Below the pieces are notes generated by a model. It saw nothing but the letters and a program-made list of their open reading frames with translations. It was not told the origin of the DNA and did not search any database. From assembly GCA_022385755.1 (NCBI GenBank), contig MU278364.1:310001-374000 (forward strand): a stretch of DNA of 64,000 nt, given 5' to 3'. A program made the translations under genes and the position numbers. Source of the stretch: Trametopsis cervina (Eukaryota > Basidiomycota > Agaricomycetes > Polyporales > Irpicaceae). Shown here in pieces: positions 53,636 to 64,000 of this stretch. Numbering within the stretch: the stretch's first letter is position 1; each line of letters opens with the position of its first letter.

Positions 53636-56366
53636 ATGTCTGGATTTGCACCGGAAAGCTTCGACACCGCATCCATCGCGACCATCCGCACGCTCGCTGC
53701 AGATGTCGTAGCCAAGTCCAACTCCGGTCACCCTGGTAGGTAGCATCTGTGCATTGTGCGCTCTCAAAGTCCCTTCTCATCGCCGACGAACGCAGGTGCC
53801 CCCATGGGTATGGCGCCGGTCTCGCATGTTCTCTTCTCGCGGTACGCACTCTGTTCCCGCCTGGGTGATAATCGGAGCTGAGCCGTGCCGCACATTAGAC
53901 TCTTCAACACAAACCCCAAGAACTCGAAATGGTTCAACCGTGATCGATTTGTTCTGTCGAACGGGTACGAGAATAATTTCTCCGAGCACCAGCGCGCCCT
54001 AACCATGCACCGTTTGATTCAGGCATGCGTACGTGATTTGAAAACAGGTCGTTTGCCGCAATGGCTGCTCACATAGAATTCCAGCTGCGCTTTGCAGTAC
54101 ATCGTTCTCCACCTCCTTGGCTTCAAGCTCTCCTTGGACGACCTGAAGAACTTCCGTCAGATCGACTCCTTGACTCCTGGTCACCCGGAAGCTGGTCACA
54201 CCGACGGTGTTGAGGTTACCACCGGTCCTCTGGGTCAAGGTTTCGCCAACGGCGTCGGTCTCGGTATCGCCCAGGCACACCTTGCGGCTGTCTACAACAA
54301 GGACGGCTTCGATCTGATAAACAACTACACCTACGGTGAGCCCAAAAGCTAGTGCGCGCCTGTATGACCGTCTCATGCCGACTTCTATGACTAGTCTTCA
54401 CTGGCGATGGCTGTCTCATGGAGGGTGTCGCAAGCGAGGCTGCCAGTTTGGCAGGTCACTTGCAACTCGGAAACTTGATCTACGTACGTGTGTGCATTTT
54501 ACGTTTTCACTCCTGCTTCTAACAGTAATCCACCCCAGATATACGATGATAACCGTACGCAATGCTCTAAACGCCGCCGATCAATCGCTTTAGCTGATTA
54601 CATTCAACACAGATATCTCTATTGATGGAGATACTGCCGTCGCGTTCACCGAGAACGTCGAGCAGCGCTTCCTTTCTTACGGCTGGCAAGTTCTCAGCGT
54701 CGAGGATGGTGACACGTGCGTTCTTTATATTTGCGGGATGATTTCCCATATTGATCTTATCTTAGCGACCTCGAGGGCATCTACAAGGCTCTTGTCGCCG
54801 CCCGCGCAGAGAAGACCAAGCCTACCCTCATCCGTCTCCGTACCACCATCGGATACGGCTCGAAGCAGCAGGGCACCCACGGCGTTCACGGATCGCGTAA
54901 GTGCTGATTGAAAAGACGCGCGCCGAGTATATGCTCATGTTTCTGCTCAGCCCTGAAGGCCGACGATATTGTCTCCCTGAAGAACAAGTTCGGCTTCCCC
55001 TCTGACCAGACCTTCTACGTGCCCAAGGAGACCTACGCTGCCTACGAGGCCGTCGCTGCTCGTGGTGCCAAACTCGAGCAGGAGTGGGATGCCCTCTTCG
55101 CTGCCTACGGCCAGAAGTACCCCAACGAACACGCTGAGCTCTCTCGTCGTATCGCCGGCGAGCTGCCAAGCAACTGGGAGAAGGCCCTCCCCGTGTACAA
55201 GCCCTCAGATGCCGCCCAGGCTTCCCGCAAGCTCTCCGAGATTGTCATCAACGCCTTGACCCCCGTTATTCCTGACCTCATCGGTGGCTCGGCTGACTTG
55301 ACGGGTTCTAACCTCACCCGCGCGAACGGCATCGTTGACTTCCAACCCCCGAGCACTGGCCTCGGTGACTACAGCGGTATCTACATCCGCTATGGTGTCC
55401 GTGAACACGCTATGGGTGCCATTGCTAACGGCTTGTCGGCATACGGCGGTATCGTCCCCTTCGTTGGTACCTTCTTGGTACGTATTCTTGATATCATATC
55501 GCTCTGCATACGTTTATTCATATTTACATTGCAGAACTTCGTGTCATACGCTGCTGGTGCCGTCAGGCTCTCCGCGTTGAGCAAGCACCAGGTCATCTGG
55601 GTTGCCACCCACGACTCTATCGGTCTCGGTGAGGACGGCCCCACCCACCAGCCTGTCGAGACCGTCCTCCACCTGCGCGCCATCCCCAACCTCGATGTCT
55701 GGCGTCCGGCCGACGGCAACGAGACCTCCGCCGCGTACTACAGCTCCCTCACGCGCAAGCAGACCCCCTCCGTGCTCGCGCTGTCCCGCCAGAACCTGCC
55801 CAACCTCGAGAACTCGACGCTGGAGAACGCGCTCAAGGGTGGCTACGTCGTGCACGATGTCCAGGGCGAGGACCTTACGTTCGTGTCGACGGGCTCTGAA
55901 GTCAGCATCGTACTTGAGGCTGCGCAGAAGTTGACCGCGGAGGGCTTCAAGGTCCGTGTGGTCAGCTTGCCGTGCTGGTCGGTGTTCGATAGCCAGTCGG
56001 AGGAGTACAAGCTGAGCGTCCTGAGGAGCGGCGCGCCCATCTTGTCCGTTGAGGCGTACACGGTAAATCTCAAAACAGAAGATAAATGCGAGGCAACTGA
56101 GGCTGACTTCTCTGTGTAGACTCTCGGCTGGGCCAAGTACGCCCATGAGCAGTACGGTCTCCCTGCATGGGGTGCATCTGGTCCGTACAAGCAGGTATAC
56201 GAGAAGTTCGGCATTACCGGCCCCAGTAAGTTGAACTGCTCCATCTTTTTGACTTGTTCTCATCGTTTTCTTCCTTTCAGACCTCGCTGTTGTCGGCAAG
56301 AAGGTCATTGACTTCTACAAGAAGAAGGGTGGCGAGGTCATCTCTCCCCTCGTCAAGGCGCTGTAA
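53636..56366 (+). CDS. TKL1: Transketolase, with a 6-nt microexon
   Basis: About 685 residues from about 12 exons. The thiamine-diphosphate domain shows [23 protein letters not shown] (first His), [33 protein letters not shown], and the TPP motif [18 protein letters not shown] with IYDDNLITF. The middle domain has [34 protein letters not shown] and [16 protein letters not shown], and a C-terminal domain follows. The enzyme moves two-carbon units between sugar phosphates in the non-oxidative pentose phosphate pathway in the cytosol. The conserved SNGHAC is only restored if exon 54023-54028 (GCATGC) is included between introns of 58 and 56 nt; the exon junctions split the Gly and Ala codons. 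All catalytic residues are then present. Confidence 0.96.
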
Positions 56367-56770
56367 GTGGGTGTCTGGTGAACCAAGATTCTCAAATGTA
56401 CTATTGGGCTAGCCGTGCCTATCCGGCTATAGAGAAACGTAGACAATGTATATCTCATGGATGTATGTTTATAAAAAGAACGCAAGGTTGTAATCAATGA
56501 AGTTCATGGTTTTCGCTGTACTTAGCTCTGTATGGTCCTGTGAAGCCAATTTGAGGAGACCTGGCTTGGAATAATTTCGGTAATGCAACAGATATCATTG
56601 GCTGTCTCCGGTTTTGAGGTTTCCGTTGAGATCCAACAACGCACCTCAGTTCGCGTATAGAGGTATCTTTGTGTGGTATCACGACGGCGTGGTGATACCA
56701 GGGATTGAGACTAACAAGTCCAAGGAAGAATTGACCAAATACGTCTATAATATGTTGTATACACATTCCT
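56367..56770. other. Tail-to-tail intergenic region
   Basis: 404 bp between transketolase (+) and QCR7 (-), presumably two 3' UTRs. Nothing else recognised. Confidence 0.5.
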
Positions 56771-57327
56771 CTACTTCCTCTGCACACCCATGGTGTCCCA
56801 CACCTGTCTCTCAGTGTTCTCCGCGACGACGCTCTCAACATGGGGCTTGAGGTAGCGCACATCCTAGTAAATGTAGATGATAAGTCTGGTTCCCCGCCAA
56901 TTATCGTGACGCGTACCTCAGACGCAGGGGTCCATTGACTCGGGGGCAAATCAGCGTGCAAAATGCTGGCTTGTGATGCCCGCTTGAAGCGGAACGAGCG
57001 GTCGTATGTCTCGCTCTGGGTGAGACGACCCAACGCCTATGCAACATTATATAGTTAACACCTTTGAATACGAAACGGCAACCGTAGACTCACCCTCTGG
57101 ACGTCCGGACGCTCCTCAACCACTGTTCAGACACATTTTCCTCAGCAACAAATCGCGTGTTACCTGTATAAACTACACGCACAAAGATCGTCGTACTTCA
57201 AGCCCAATCTCCTGTAGCCCATAAGTCCAGCATACCACTGGGCGAACGGCTTGAACCACTTGTAAGTACCACGGCGGGCCTTAATAACAGGGGCCAGCGA
57301 AGGGCCAAGAGGACCGAAGACAGTCAT
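56771..57327 (-). CDS. QCR7: Cytochrome bc1 complex subunit 7 (UQCRB/Qcr7)
   Basis: The protein begins MTVFGPLGPSLAPVIKARRG, then KWFKPFAQWYAGLMGYRRLGLKYDDL, a segment ALGRLTQSETYDRSFRFKRASQ, ILHADLPPSQWTPASE and, after a short intron, DVRYLKPHVESVVAENTERQ. These blocks are the whole 14-kDa subunit of complex III, which binds cytochrome b on the matrix side and helps its assembly. Length of about 125 residues is normal. Three to four exons. It diverges from the kinase gene NDK1 over 284 bp, so both promoters share a compact region. Confidence 0.93.
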
Positions 57328-57611
57328 TATTTTGAGAAGAAAGTGGCAGGGCGAGTTTAAGTGTTGTGAGCAACCGTGAGCGGGACCTGCGCCAATGACC
57401 GGTGCGCCCCGAGGCGCTGTTGTCTACTATTTGTTCTCGTGGCTTAAAGCCGTTATGTTTAAGCGCCTTAAAAGAAATCAGAGCGGGTGGTTTCCCGATT
57501 TAGGATCGATAAAGTGCAGAGAGATGGTCGGCCAGAGGGCAGCTATAAAACTGCGACCGTCGTCGACTTTCTGTCTTTCATCCCCTCATCTTCCACTCTC
57601 ATCTACTAGTC
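57328..57611. promoter_or_regulatory. Compact divergent promoter, QCR7 / NDK1
   Basis: 284 bp between two starts. TATAAAA at 57544-57550 serves the kinase (about 68 bp before its ATG) and is followed by a CT-rich leader. Confidence 0.55.
57544..57550 (+). promoter_or_regulatory. TATA box of NDK1
   Basis: TATAAAA about 62-68 bp before the ATG, followed by a pyrimidine-rich leader (CATCCCCTCATCTTCC). Confidence 0.6.
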
Positions 57612-58300
57612 ATGTCTGTCCGCGAACGTACTTACATCATGGTCAAGGTTTGTACGCGTCGCGCTCGATGATATGGACGTGTTCGTTGACGGATCGTTCC
57701 TCGTTGCAGCCTGACGGTGTCCAGCGCGGAGTCGTTGGCAACATCATCAACCGCTTCGAGCAGCGTGGCTTCAAGCTAGTTGCCCTCAAGCTCGTTCACG
57801 CCACCCCTGAGCACCTTGAGAAGCGTGCGTTTGCGGATATATCGCGTGTTCAAACCTGGCTTTATTGATCTTGTCATCACAGACTACGCTGACCTCAAGG
57901 GCAAGCCCTTCTTCCCTGGCCTGATCAAGTACATGGCTGCTGGCCCTGTCGTTGCCACCGTCTGGGAGGGACTTGATGCTGTCAAGACTGGTCGCGCCAT
58001 GCTTGGTGCTACCAACCCCTTGGCCTCTCTTCCCGGTGAATACCTTACCAACTAATCTACTGGTTGTTGCATGCTGACAACCCTCGCGCAGGCACCATCC
58101 GTGGCGACTTCGCCCTCGCTGTCGGCCGCAACATATGTCACGGCTCTGACTCTGTTGAGAATGCTGAGAAGGAGATCGCTCTGTAAGTTTACCTAATCAA
58201 ACGCGTTGATCGCGTAACTTACCCGTTTATCTTCCACAGCTGGTTCCCCGAGGGTGTTGTTCAGTATGAGAACGATGCCGCCAAATGGATCTTCGAGTAG
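57612..58300 (+). CDS. NDK1: Nucleoside diphosphate kinase
   Basis: Five exons give about 150 residues: [82 protein letters not shown] and the active-site motif [21 protein letters not shown], where the His is phosphorylated. The enzyme transfers the gamma phosphate of ATP to other nucleoside diphosphates through this phospho-His intermediate and keeps nucleotide pools balanced. The first exon is only 36 nt. Strong promoter with TATA box. Essentially certain. Confidence 0.97.
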
Positions 58301-58840
58301 AGGGGCAGCATACCTCAAGGCTCGAAGCTTTAACATCTTAACACAACAAATCGCATGCAGTAGAAAACACGCATATTGTAATATATCGGGTATCGGCAGA
58401 GATTCGAACGCGGTATGGCCGTCTGACCGCGAGATCTAAAATACAAACAATGTGAATTAGGTGCGTAATCCATCTGATGCTGTGGTTGTGGCGGGTTTAT
58501 CATTTGAAGGAGAGTGTGCTCCCGGTTACCGCGAACCGGATTCGTTCGCACGCTTCCGCACCAGCAGTAGGCATATCACACACGCACTACACACGCGCGT
58601 ATGTCGAAGCGTATCCAGGTCCTGGGATACCCTAGACTCAATTTGCCTGGTGGCGAGATCGTGGCAGGCTTGAGATTCCCTCCAAATTATACTCTCCCTT
58701 TCTCATGTCCAAATCCTCGATCAGGAGGGCGGGAAGGAGTTATTTTAGTCTGCCTTGAGTGCCCAGCCATCGTACCCTCAGTTCTTCTCCCTTCACGTTA
58801 GGAAGGTTTCGAGCACCCAGCGTCCCTCGCCGCATTCTGC
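58301..58840. other. Intergenic region upstream of the DOMON-b561 gene
   Basis: 540 bp. An ATG frame at 58601-58801 (66 codons) precedes the next gene but lacks motif support and is not used. A tRNA B-box-like GATTCGAAC at 58401-58409 (complement GTTCGAATC) was examined and rejected. Confidence 0.45.
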
Positions 58841-60722
58841 ATGCGTTACGCCAATCAAATTCGCCTGTGGACAATCTGTACTCTTCCCCTAATCCCGGCC
58901 ACGAGTGCTCTGACTGGTGACTCCTGGTGCGGCACGCTCATGTGCGTCGATGCCATCGTAGACGGAAGCATAGTCACCTGTACGTTCTCGACCCTTGCGA
59001 TATCCTCGAGGTTCTGATCGATGCACTTATAGATGAACTCAAGGCTCTTAATCAGCTCGGCTGGATGTCAATGTACGAGAGTCAAACGTAATATCCAAGA
59101 CCACTGCACTGATTATACCGTTGGTTCATCGATGTACAGTGGATTCGGACCTGAGATGGCTGGAAGTCCTCTGGTTATTATGTGGCCAAACGAAGATGGG
59201 ACTGTATATTTATCGCAACGCAAGGCTGTCGGACACGTTCCCCCTGTGCTTGATTCAGATCCCCCTCGCATCGCAAGCGTGTCAACGCACGTTGACCTGG
59301 TGAGCTTCCTGACTGCATGGGCGAGATGTAGCTGAAGTCGCGTGTCCCTCGCCTATAGTCATCACCCACCACACCCATCCTCGCATTTGACATACCCAAG
59401 AACAATGATACTGTACAATCTCTGATCTGGGCGTTCGGCGTCGTTCGACCAGCGCCAGATCCAGATACTGATATACAACAACACTTGGATGCTGGTTCGT
59501 TCAGTCTAGATCTTCGTAGAAATCGAGGCGGCGGTAATGAGGGAGGAAACGGGACGAGTCTAGCCGTATCTCCCACCCCAACTTCCTCATCCGCGTCTTC
59601 GTCCTCGCCGGTATCAACAGCGCCCGACATTACATCGTCAACATCCTCGCATGCCTCATCCGCGTCACCATCAACTTTAAGCTCTCCTTCCGAACTACCA
59701 CAAATTGAGGCACCTCCTGATTCACCCTCGGACGCTCTCCGTGCTGTTCTTGCTGCTCATGCTTTGCTATCCTTCTTCGGTTTCTGTGTTTGTCTTCCTC
59801 TCTCATTGATCATCACGCGGTGGTGTCGGACAGTTACCCATCATTGGTTCCGTCTGCATTGGACTATCATTGTTTTCTTGGCTCTGCCCCTAGGTACTCT
59901 TGGCTGGGCATTAGGACCTGCTGTAGTTGCTCTCCGGGGGCGCCGGCATGTTGTCAACGACCATCAGGTTGGTGTCAAGCTTACTTTGGGCTAAGGATAT
60001 AAGCTAACGTCACAGATTCGCAGATCGGAGGCGTTATCCTGTCTGCTTTATGTCTTGTAGAAGTCGCCTTCGGCATATCGATCCATCGGCGACAGCCGAA
60101 GAGCGGTCGAGTTCACCCGTTCCGAAATCTCCTTCATGTCGGTGCGGGGTGGTTCATAGTCGGCTTCTCCTTCTATGAGGTATGCGAAGAAGACGATCAA
60201 TTTCACGTAACTGCGGTAAATCCGCCGCTCACAACCATCTCTTCTGCGCAGACTATCACGGGGGTCGCACGAGATGCAATGCTCAGCGCGAGTACACGCA
60301 AGTCGCTGATTATAGCATGCGTTATCTTAGCGGCGGTAAGCATTTCGCGCCCGAGTTCTCCGAGATAGAGGTTGATTGACAGTCTTTATTGCGCCATTGT
60401 GCAACTGCAGCTGGTGGCTGTAGCTTACCTTACAGGTGTGGTGCGCCTACGAAGACAGCTGGACCAAGAACGCCTGGGATGGCATCTTTCGTTTGCGTCA
60501 GGACCCACTGTTCCCAGAGGTGGTCATACGTCGCACCAGCATCATGTCGTCAGAGCTCCTGCGATTGGAGGACGGCTCGGCAGTGATTGGAGAGACGACG
60601 GAACACACGACGTGTTCAGTCAAACAAGCTTGAACGGGCCGGTACCTCGTGAAAGTGCCGAGGTCCCAGTTGTCGAAATGAGGGAACTGCAGAGTCCTAT
60701 ACCGATATCCGTCCGACTGTAA
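58841..60722 (+). CDS. DOMON and cytochrome b561 membrane redox protein
   Basis: A signal peptide (MRYANQIRLWTICTLPLIPA) leads to a DOMON domain: GDSWCGTLMCVDAIVDGSIVT, LGWMSIGFGPEMAGSP (Met as likely haem ligand) and LVIMWPNEDGTVYLSQRKA. A Ser/Thr/Pro linker (about 59570-59720) leads to the b561-type helices: AHALLSFFGFCVCLPLSLII, HHWFRLHWTIIVFLALPLGTLGW, HVVNDHQIGGVILSALCLVEV, HPFRNLLHVGAGWFIVGFSFYE and, after two more exons, SLIIACVILAALVAVAYLTGVV followed by RLRRQLDQE. The His residues in HHWFRLHW, NDHQ and LLHVG should bind haem b. This layout passes electrons across the plasma membrane in fungal and plant CYBDOM proteins. The last two junctions were chosen because they restore a membrane helix. 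Confidence 0.78.
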
Positions 60723-61223
60723 CTTCACTTAAACGTTGATATAAGCTTAATGAATTTTAATAGTACATTGTTTATATGAAGCAGGATCTACCTGTATCAG
60801 CGGAGGCTTTGTGGTACAAGTACACTTTGATGGGGAGATGTAAAACTACACGTTCTAATAACGGCGGAACTTACACCCGGATGATGATGTAGTGGTCATT
60901 CAAACTATCTATAATCCTCTAGAAACGACCTGGAAGCGACAGGTCGCGCCACCATGTTGCATGTAGAGAAAACGATGTGGAGCATCGTCGAGAGGGCAGT
61001 GTGCATCGAAAGGCCGAGGGTGGCCCGGGGAGTCCTAGAATAGTCGAAACCATCGTAGCCGTCGCGGGAGATGTGCCAGAACATCTATGACTTTGTCCCA
61101 AGCGACAGAAGCAGCCACTGACCCACTGCTCGTCATCCCCTGACTGATCAACAGAAAAGGTCAGATAACAGCGGAATGGTCTGATTTTATCATCATGCTC
61201 ACTTTTGTCGGAAGCGCAGAATC
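60723..61223. other. Tail-to-tail intergenic region
   Basis: 501 bp between the DOMON-b561 gene and a possible small membrane protein on the other strand. Nothing recognised. Confidence 0.4.
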
Positions 61224-61570
61224 TCAGCAACCATGGGCACAACCCCGCGTACTTTGCTTCACAGCCCATATGAGAGCGTGAGGGCCATCAGCCGGGGGGT
61301 GTATCGCTGAATAATGAGACGCAAGGATATTAGAGGCTTGGTTGATTTCGGTGCGGGCAACGACTTACCGACATCGTACTCGTTGGATAGAAGGTAGGCC
61401 AGTGTCGTGATAAAGAACACAGCACATACGAGCAGTGTACATACAAGTACGACTGTCGAAAGGAGAGATAGGTCTGCTGTGTCCGACCGGCGCGGCTTTG
61501 ATGAGCGGTGCTGGTATAAGTGCGATGAGGGTCGTATCGCGAGGGATTCGCTGTACATAGGGCGAGACAT
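61224..61570 (-). CDS. Possible small single-pass membrane protein
   Basis: An ATG at 61568-61570 opens MSRPMYSESLAIRPSSHLYQ, a basic segment, and one clear membrane helix (LSTVVLVCTLLVCAVFFITTLAYLL). The frame reaches a GT-AG intron of about 60 nt; the spliced product ends after DVAIHPPADGPHALIWAV and stops at 61224-61226, about 95 residues in total. Positive residues before the helix suggest the N-terminus faces the cytosol. I do not know the family. No homologous motif and only one intron, so the model may be wrong, but a well-shaped helix in a spliced frame makes a real gene plausible. Confidence 0.4.
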
Positions 61571-62969
61571 GTTTGCTGAGGGCGAGAGATTGCAGTAGGA
61601 TAGGGCACAGAGTTGCATGACGACACTGTTATAAACGATTTCGTGAGGCTTCTTCGTTATGAAGACCAAACAAAGAAGCTTTCGATACCTTTCAGTGCCA
61701 CATTCCAAACGAGGAGCAGCTTCGGAAAGAGGTCGTATTGGCTTTGGCCAAGAGCTTATGTGGCAGTCGCTCTTTCGGTCCCTATACGTAGAGCTGGATG
61801 TGCGGCCCCTCGCAAAACGCTGCACTACCGGTAGGTACACGGAGCGCTGTTTTGCAGACTGAGTGATTACCGCTTGATCGTACTCAACGCCACAGGAATT
61901 GGATTATTGGCTGCTGTAATAGGCCCTCTACGGATATGTCTGCGCCATTGCATTGAGTTTTATCAATGAAGGAGTTGATTTCCAACATCATATGTCTATG
62001 ACGACCCCATGGTCCTCGCTAACCATGCACGGGGTAAACACAGACCTCCCTATTGAGCCCGGTGTGTCCAACTCACCGGAGAAATTTGTGCAAGACTACA
62101 TAGAAGCCTCCGTATTTCGAAAACGCATTTCATTATTTGCTATCGATACGCCATGAATGCCCTGCGGACAGTGCCCGGTGGTCAAGACTGGTGGCGAGGT
62201 CTTGGTAGGGGGCAAATTGAATCATAGCTGTCGGTGAAAGGAGAATCTGTATGACTGTTAGTGAATCCTCCGTCCGCCGTCGGAAATAGCACATGGTACA
62301 CGTACAGGGCCTTGGATAAAGATTAAATATTCATTGGCCTAGGTTCATTCTTGCTGCAGTATTCTCGCGAAACCTAATTCGTCGTAAGCAGGCGTACTAG
62401 GGTGGGAGTAGGTGCCAACTCATGGTGAGCGCTAAGATACAGCACATATTGCACCGATCCAAGGGTCTCCATATTACGATCATCTGGCCACAGCGAAGAA
62501 CGAATGAGAAACATGACATTATTCATTCTCGACACCAATGCATGATAGTAGTGTACATTGCGAGGGTTTACAAAAACGACAACGGGGTACAGGGTATGAC
62601 ACTGCGATGCGACAAGAACAGATACGGGTAAGGTAAGGAGAGATAAGATTGAGGCTAATGAGTGAGTGATGCAAGAGAATGAAGTAGAACAGCGGCGATG
62701 GCGTAGCTGCACCGAGGCGCGATCCAGTCTAAGATCCCGGGGCGAAACGAAGCACCGAAAGAAAACGAAGTTGTGCTTGAAGGACTTGTCGATGTTTCAC
62801 CAGTGGGGGCCTGACATGTCCTGGTCATGGCCGAAGCTTGCACGTCTCTCGTAGAGCATCCCAGCACGGAGCATATGGGAACGACGGACTACCTCCTGAC
62901 CAAGATGACGAACCTCAACCCTTGATGCAAGCCTTGGAGGCCTGTCTCTGGTGGTCCGCTGTACACACA
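61571..62969. other. Gene-free region
   Basis: 1.4 kb in which open frames on either strand (such as 62374-62712 minus and 61953-62156 plus) lack support. It must hold the 3' end of the PIN-domain gene transcript at right. No repeats or RNA genes recognised. Confidence 0.45.
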
Positions 62970-64000
62970 TTATGATTTTCGCGCAAGAATAGCGGCAAGA
63001 TCCTGCTCGGTAGCGGCGTCGACTTCTCGTGAGCGAGCTTTCACACGGACTATGTTGAAATGTAAATACGGAAATTAAAACGATCAACGGTAGAATGGTA
63101 CTCACGCATACGATCGAAAGTCAGGAGGACGACCTTCGACGCACCAGCTGTGTCTTGTTCAATACCGTTTGTTTGCAAAAAGACCGATCGATCAACCCAG
63201 TGCGTTGACTGCCACATTGCAGCGCGAAGAATCAGATCGTCCATATTGCGTTCCCATGACTGGTTATCGTGTAGGTCGACTGCTTCAGTACGGACGTTGA
63301 GATTGGCGAGATAATTGCCCTTCGACGTTTGAATCTTGAGCGAGGTAGAGTGACTGCGAAGATGAGAGACGATGTACGAGGTAGCTGCGCCAGCCGCCTC
63401 GCCAAGGACTGAGGCATCAGAGGCGAGGCCGTCAAGCTCCATGATAACCGGCAAAGGAATGACTACAGTCCATTGGAGACTTTCGACGAGAGTGGCGATC
63501 ATAGATAGAGACGATAGTAGGATGTTGGTGTCGACGACGAGGATAGTAAAGCCAGGGATGATGCGTAAGGGTTTGGCGGTGTTCTCACGAGACGAGAAGC
63601 CGCGTGAGCGCTGTCGAGGCCCAGGTCGCTTCGAAGATGTAAGTAGACCTTTCAGATACTTTAGGCGATCCTGTAAACCTGGCGTTAGACTAATGCGGTG
63701 CGAACAGTGAGCGGTACCAACCTTGAGAGCCTGAACTTCCTCAGTCGCGCCTTCATCGTCCTCGCTCATCTCATCTGCATCACCAATATTGTCGTCCTCA
63801 TCAACATCCATGCCATCATCGTCCACCCATCGAGTCCCACGCAGCCGACGTTCCTCCTCAGCTCTCATGCACCTATCTTCCTCTCGCCATCTCGCCACCT
63901 TATCAGCCAATGCGCCCTCGACACGCCACTCCCCATGACCGTCTCGGACAGTCGGCGGTATGAACACGAGACCATTCGCGGTCTTCCCAATCTTCACCGC
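62970..64000 (-). CDS. PIN-domain nuclease, SMG6/EST1-like C-terminus (cut by right edge)
   Basis: The 5' end lies beyond the window. The visible part has an arginine/glutamate-rich segment, an acidic linker (DDDGMDVDEDDNIGDADEMSED), a basic stretch, then a PIN domain: PGFTILVVDTNILLSSL (first Asp), VIPLPVIMELDGLASD (Glu/Asp), NMDDLILRAA (Asp), VVLLTFDRM (last Asp), and a final helix VKARSREVDAATEQDLAAILA. These acidic residues form the metal site of the SMG6 endonuclease that cuts mRNA in nonsense-mediated decay; fungal EST1-type proteins share the layout. Two introns are seen, with the last exon at 62970-63052. Stop TAA at 62970-62972. The role in decay or telomere biology is family inference. 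Confidence 0.85.

Noticed and set aside
58370..58450. Sequence resembling a tRNA B box (GATTCGAAC, complement GTTCGAATC) and a GGCCATACC like that of 5S rRNA
   Set aside because: The flanking bases cannot form the T-stem or an acceptor stem, and the rest does not resemble 5S rRNA.
61259..61840. Long minus-strand frame running upstream of the small membrane protein
   Set aside because: Upstream start is GTG; the well-formed start is the ATG at 61570. The upstream extension is probably leader.

Overview
The window is nuclear DNA of a filamentous basidiomycete, most likely an Agaricomycete. Nearly every gene is broken by many short GT-AG introns of about 50-60 nt, some exons are only 6-7 nt long, and intergenic gaps are mostly 0.3-1 kb. 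The protein families also fit: a mushroom-type seven-helix membrane protein, an NRPS-like adenylating enzyme, a DOMON/cytochrome b561 protein and a TmpA-like flavoprotein. I found 32 genes; two are cut by the window edges and two short ones are weakly supported. No rRNA, tRNA, transposon or CRISPR array was recognised. All gene models were spliced by eye, so internal exon borders are approximate unless given.

Left part (1-30 kb) is mainly housekeeping: the end of a TmpA-like membrane oxidoreductase, an ERI1-type exonuclease with a predicted membrane anchor, ribosome-biogenesis factor CMS1, splicing factor SF3A1, a tail-anchored UBC6/UBE2J-type E2 enzyme, the small mitoribosomal protein MRP10 (mS37), autophagy protein ATG8, a four-helix membrane protein, an alcohol acetyltransferase-like enzyme, a HID1-family trafficking protein and the DNA polymerase delta small subunit. 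Two gene-poor gaps (22.4-25.0 and 26.0-28.0 kb) flank a secreted, probably GPI-anchored cupredoxin. Glutamate decarboxylase follows.

Middle part (30.5-43.2 kb) looks accessory. Two closely related membrane-anchored alpha/beta hydrolases in opposite orientation bracket an NRPS-like adenylation enzyme, an HxxxD acyltransferase, a seven-helix membrane protein and the recombination gene RAD57. The adenylation enzyme, acyltransferase and hydrolase could form a small specialised-metabolism cluster; this is inference.

Right part (43.5-64 kb) returns to core metabolism and mitochondria: PET100 (cytochrome oxidase assembly), a serine/threonine dehydratase, an MFS exporter diverging from a GH31 alpha-xylosidase, CMC2 diverging from transketolase, QCR7 diverging from nucleoside diphosphate kinase, a DOMON-b561 membrane redox protein, a possible small membrane protein and, cut by the right edge, a PIN-domain nuclease related to SMG6/EST1. 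MRP10, PET100, CMC2 and QCR7 all serve mitochondrial translation or respiratory complexes. The most striking sequence feature is a 6-nt microexon in transketolase that carries a conserved active-site histidine codon.
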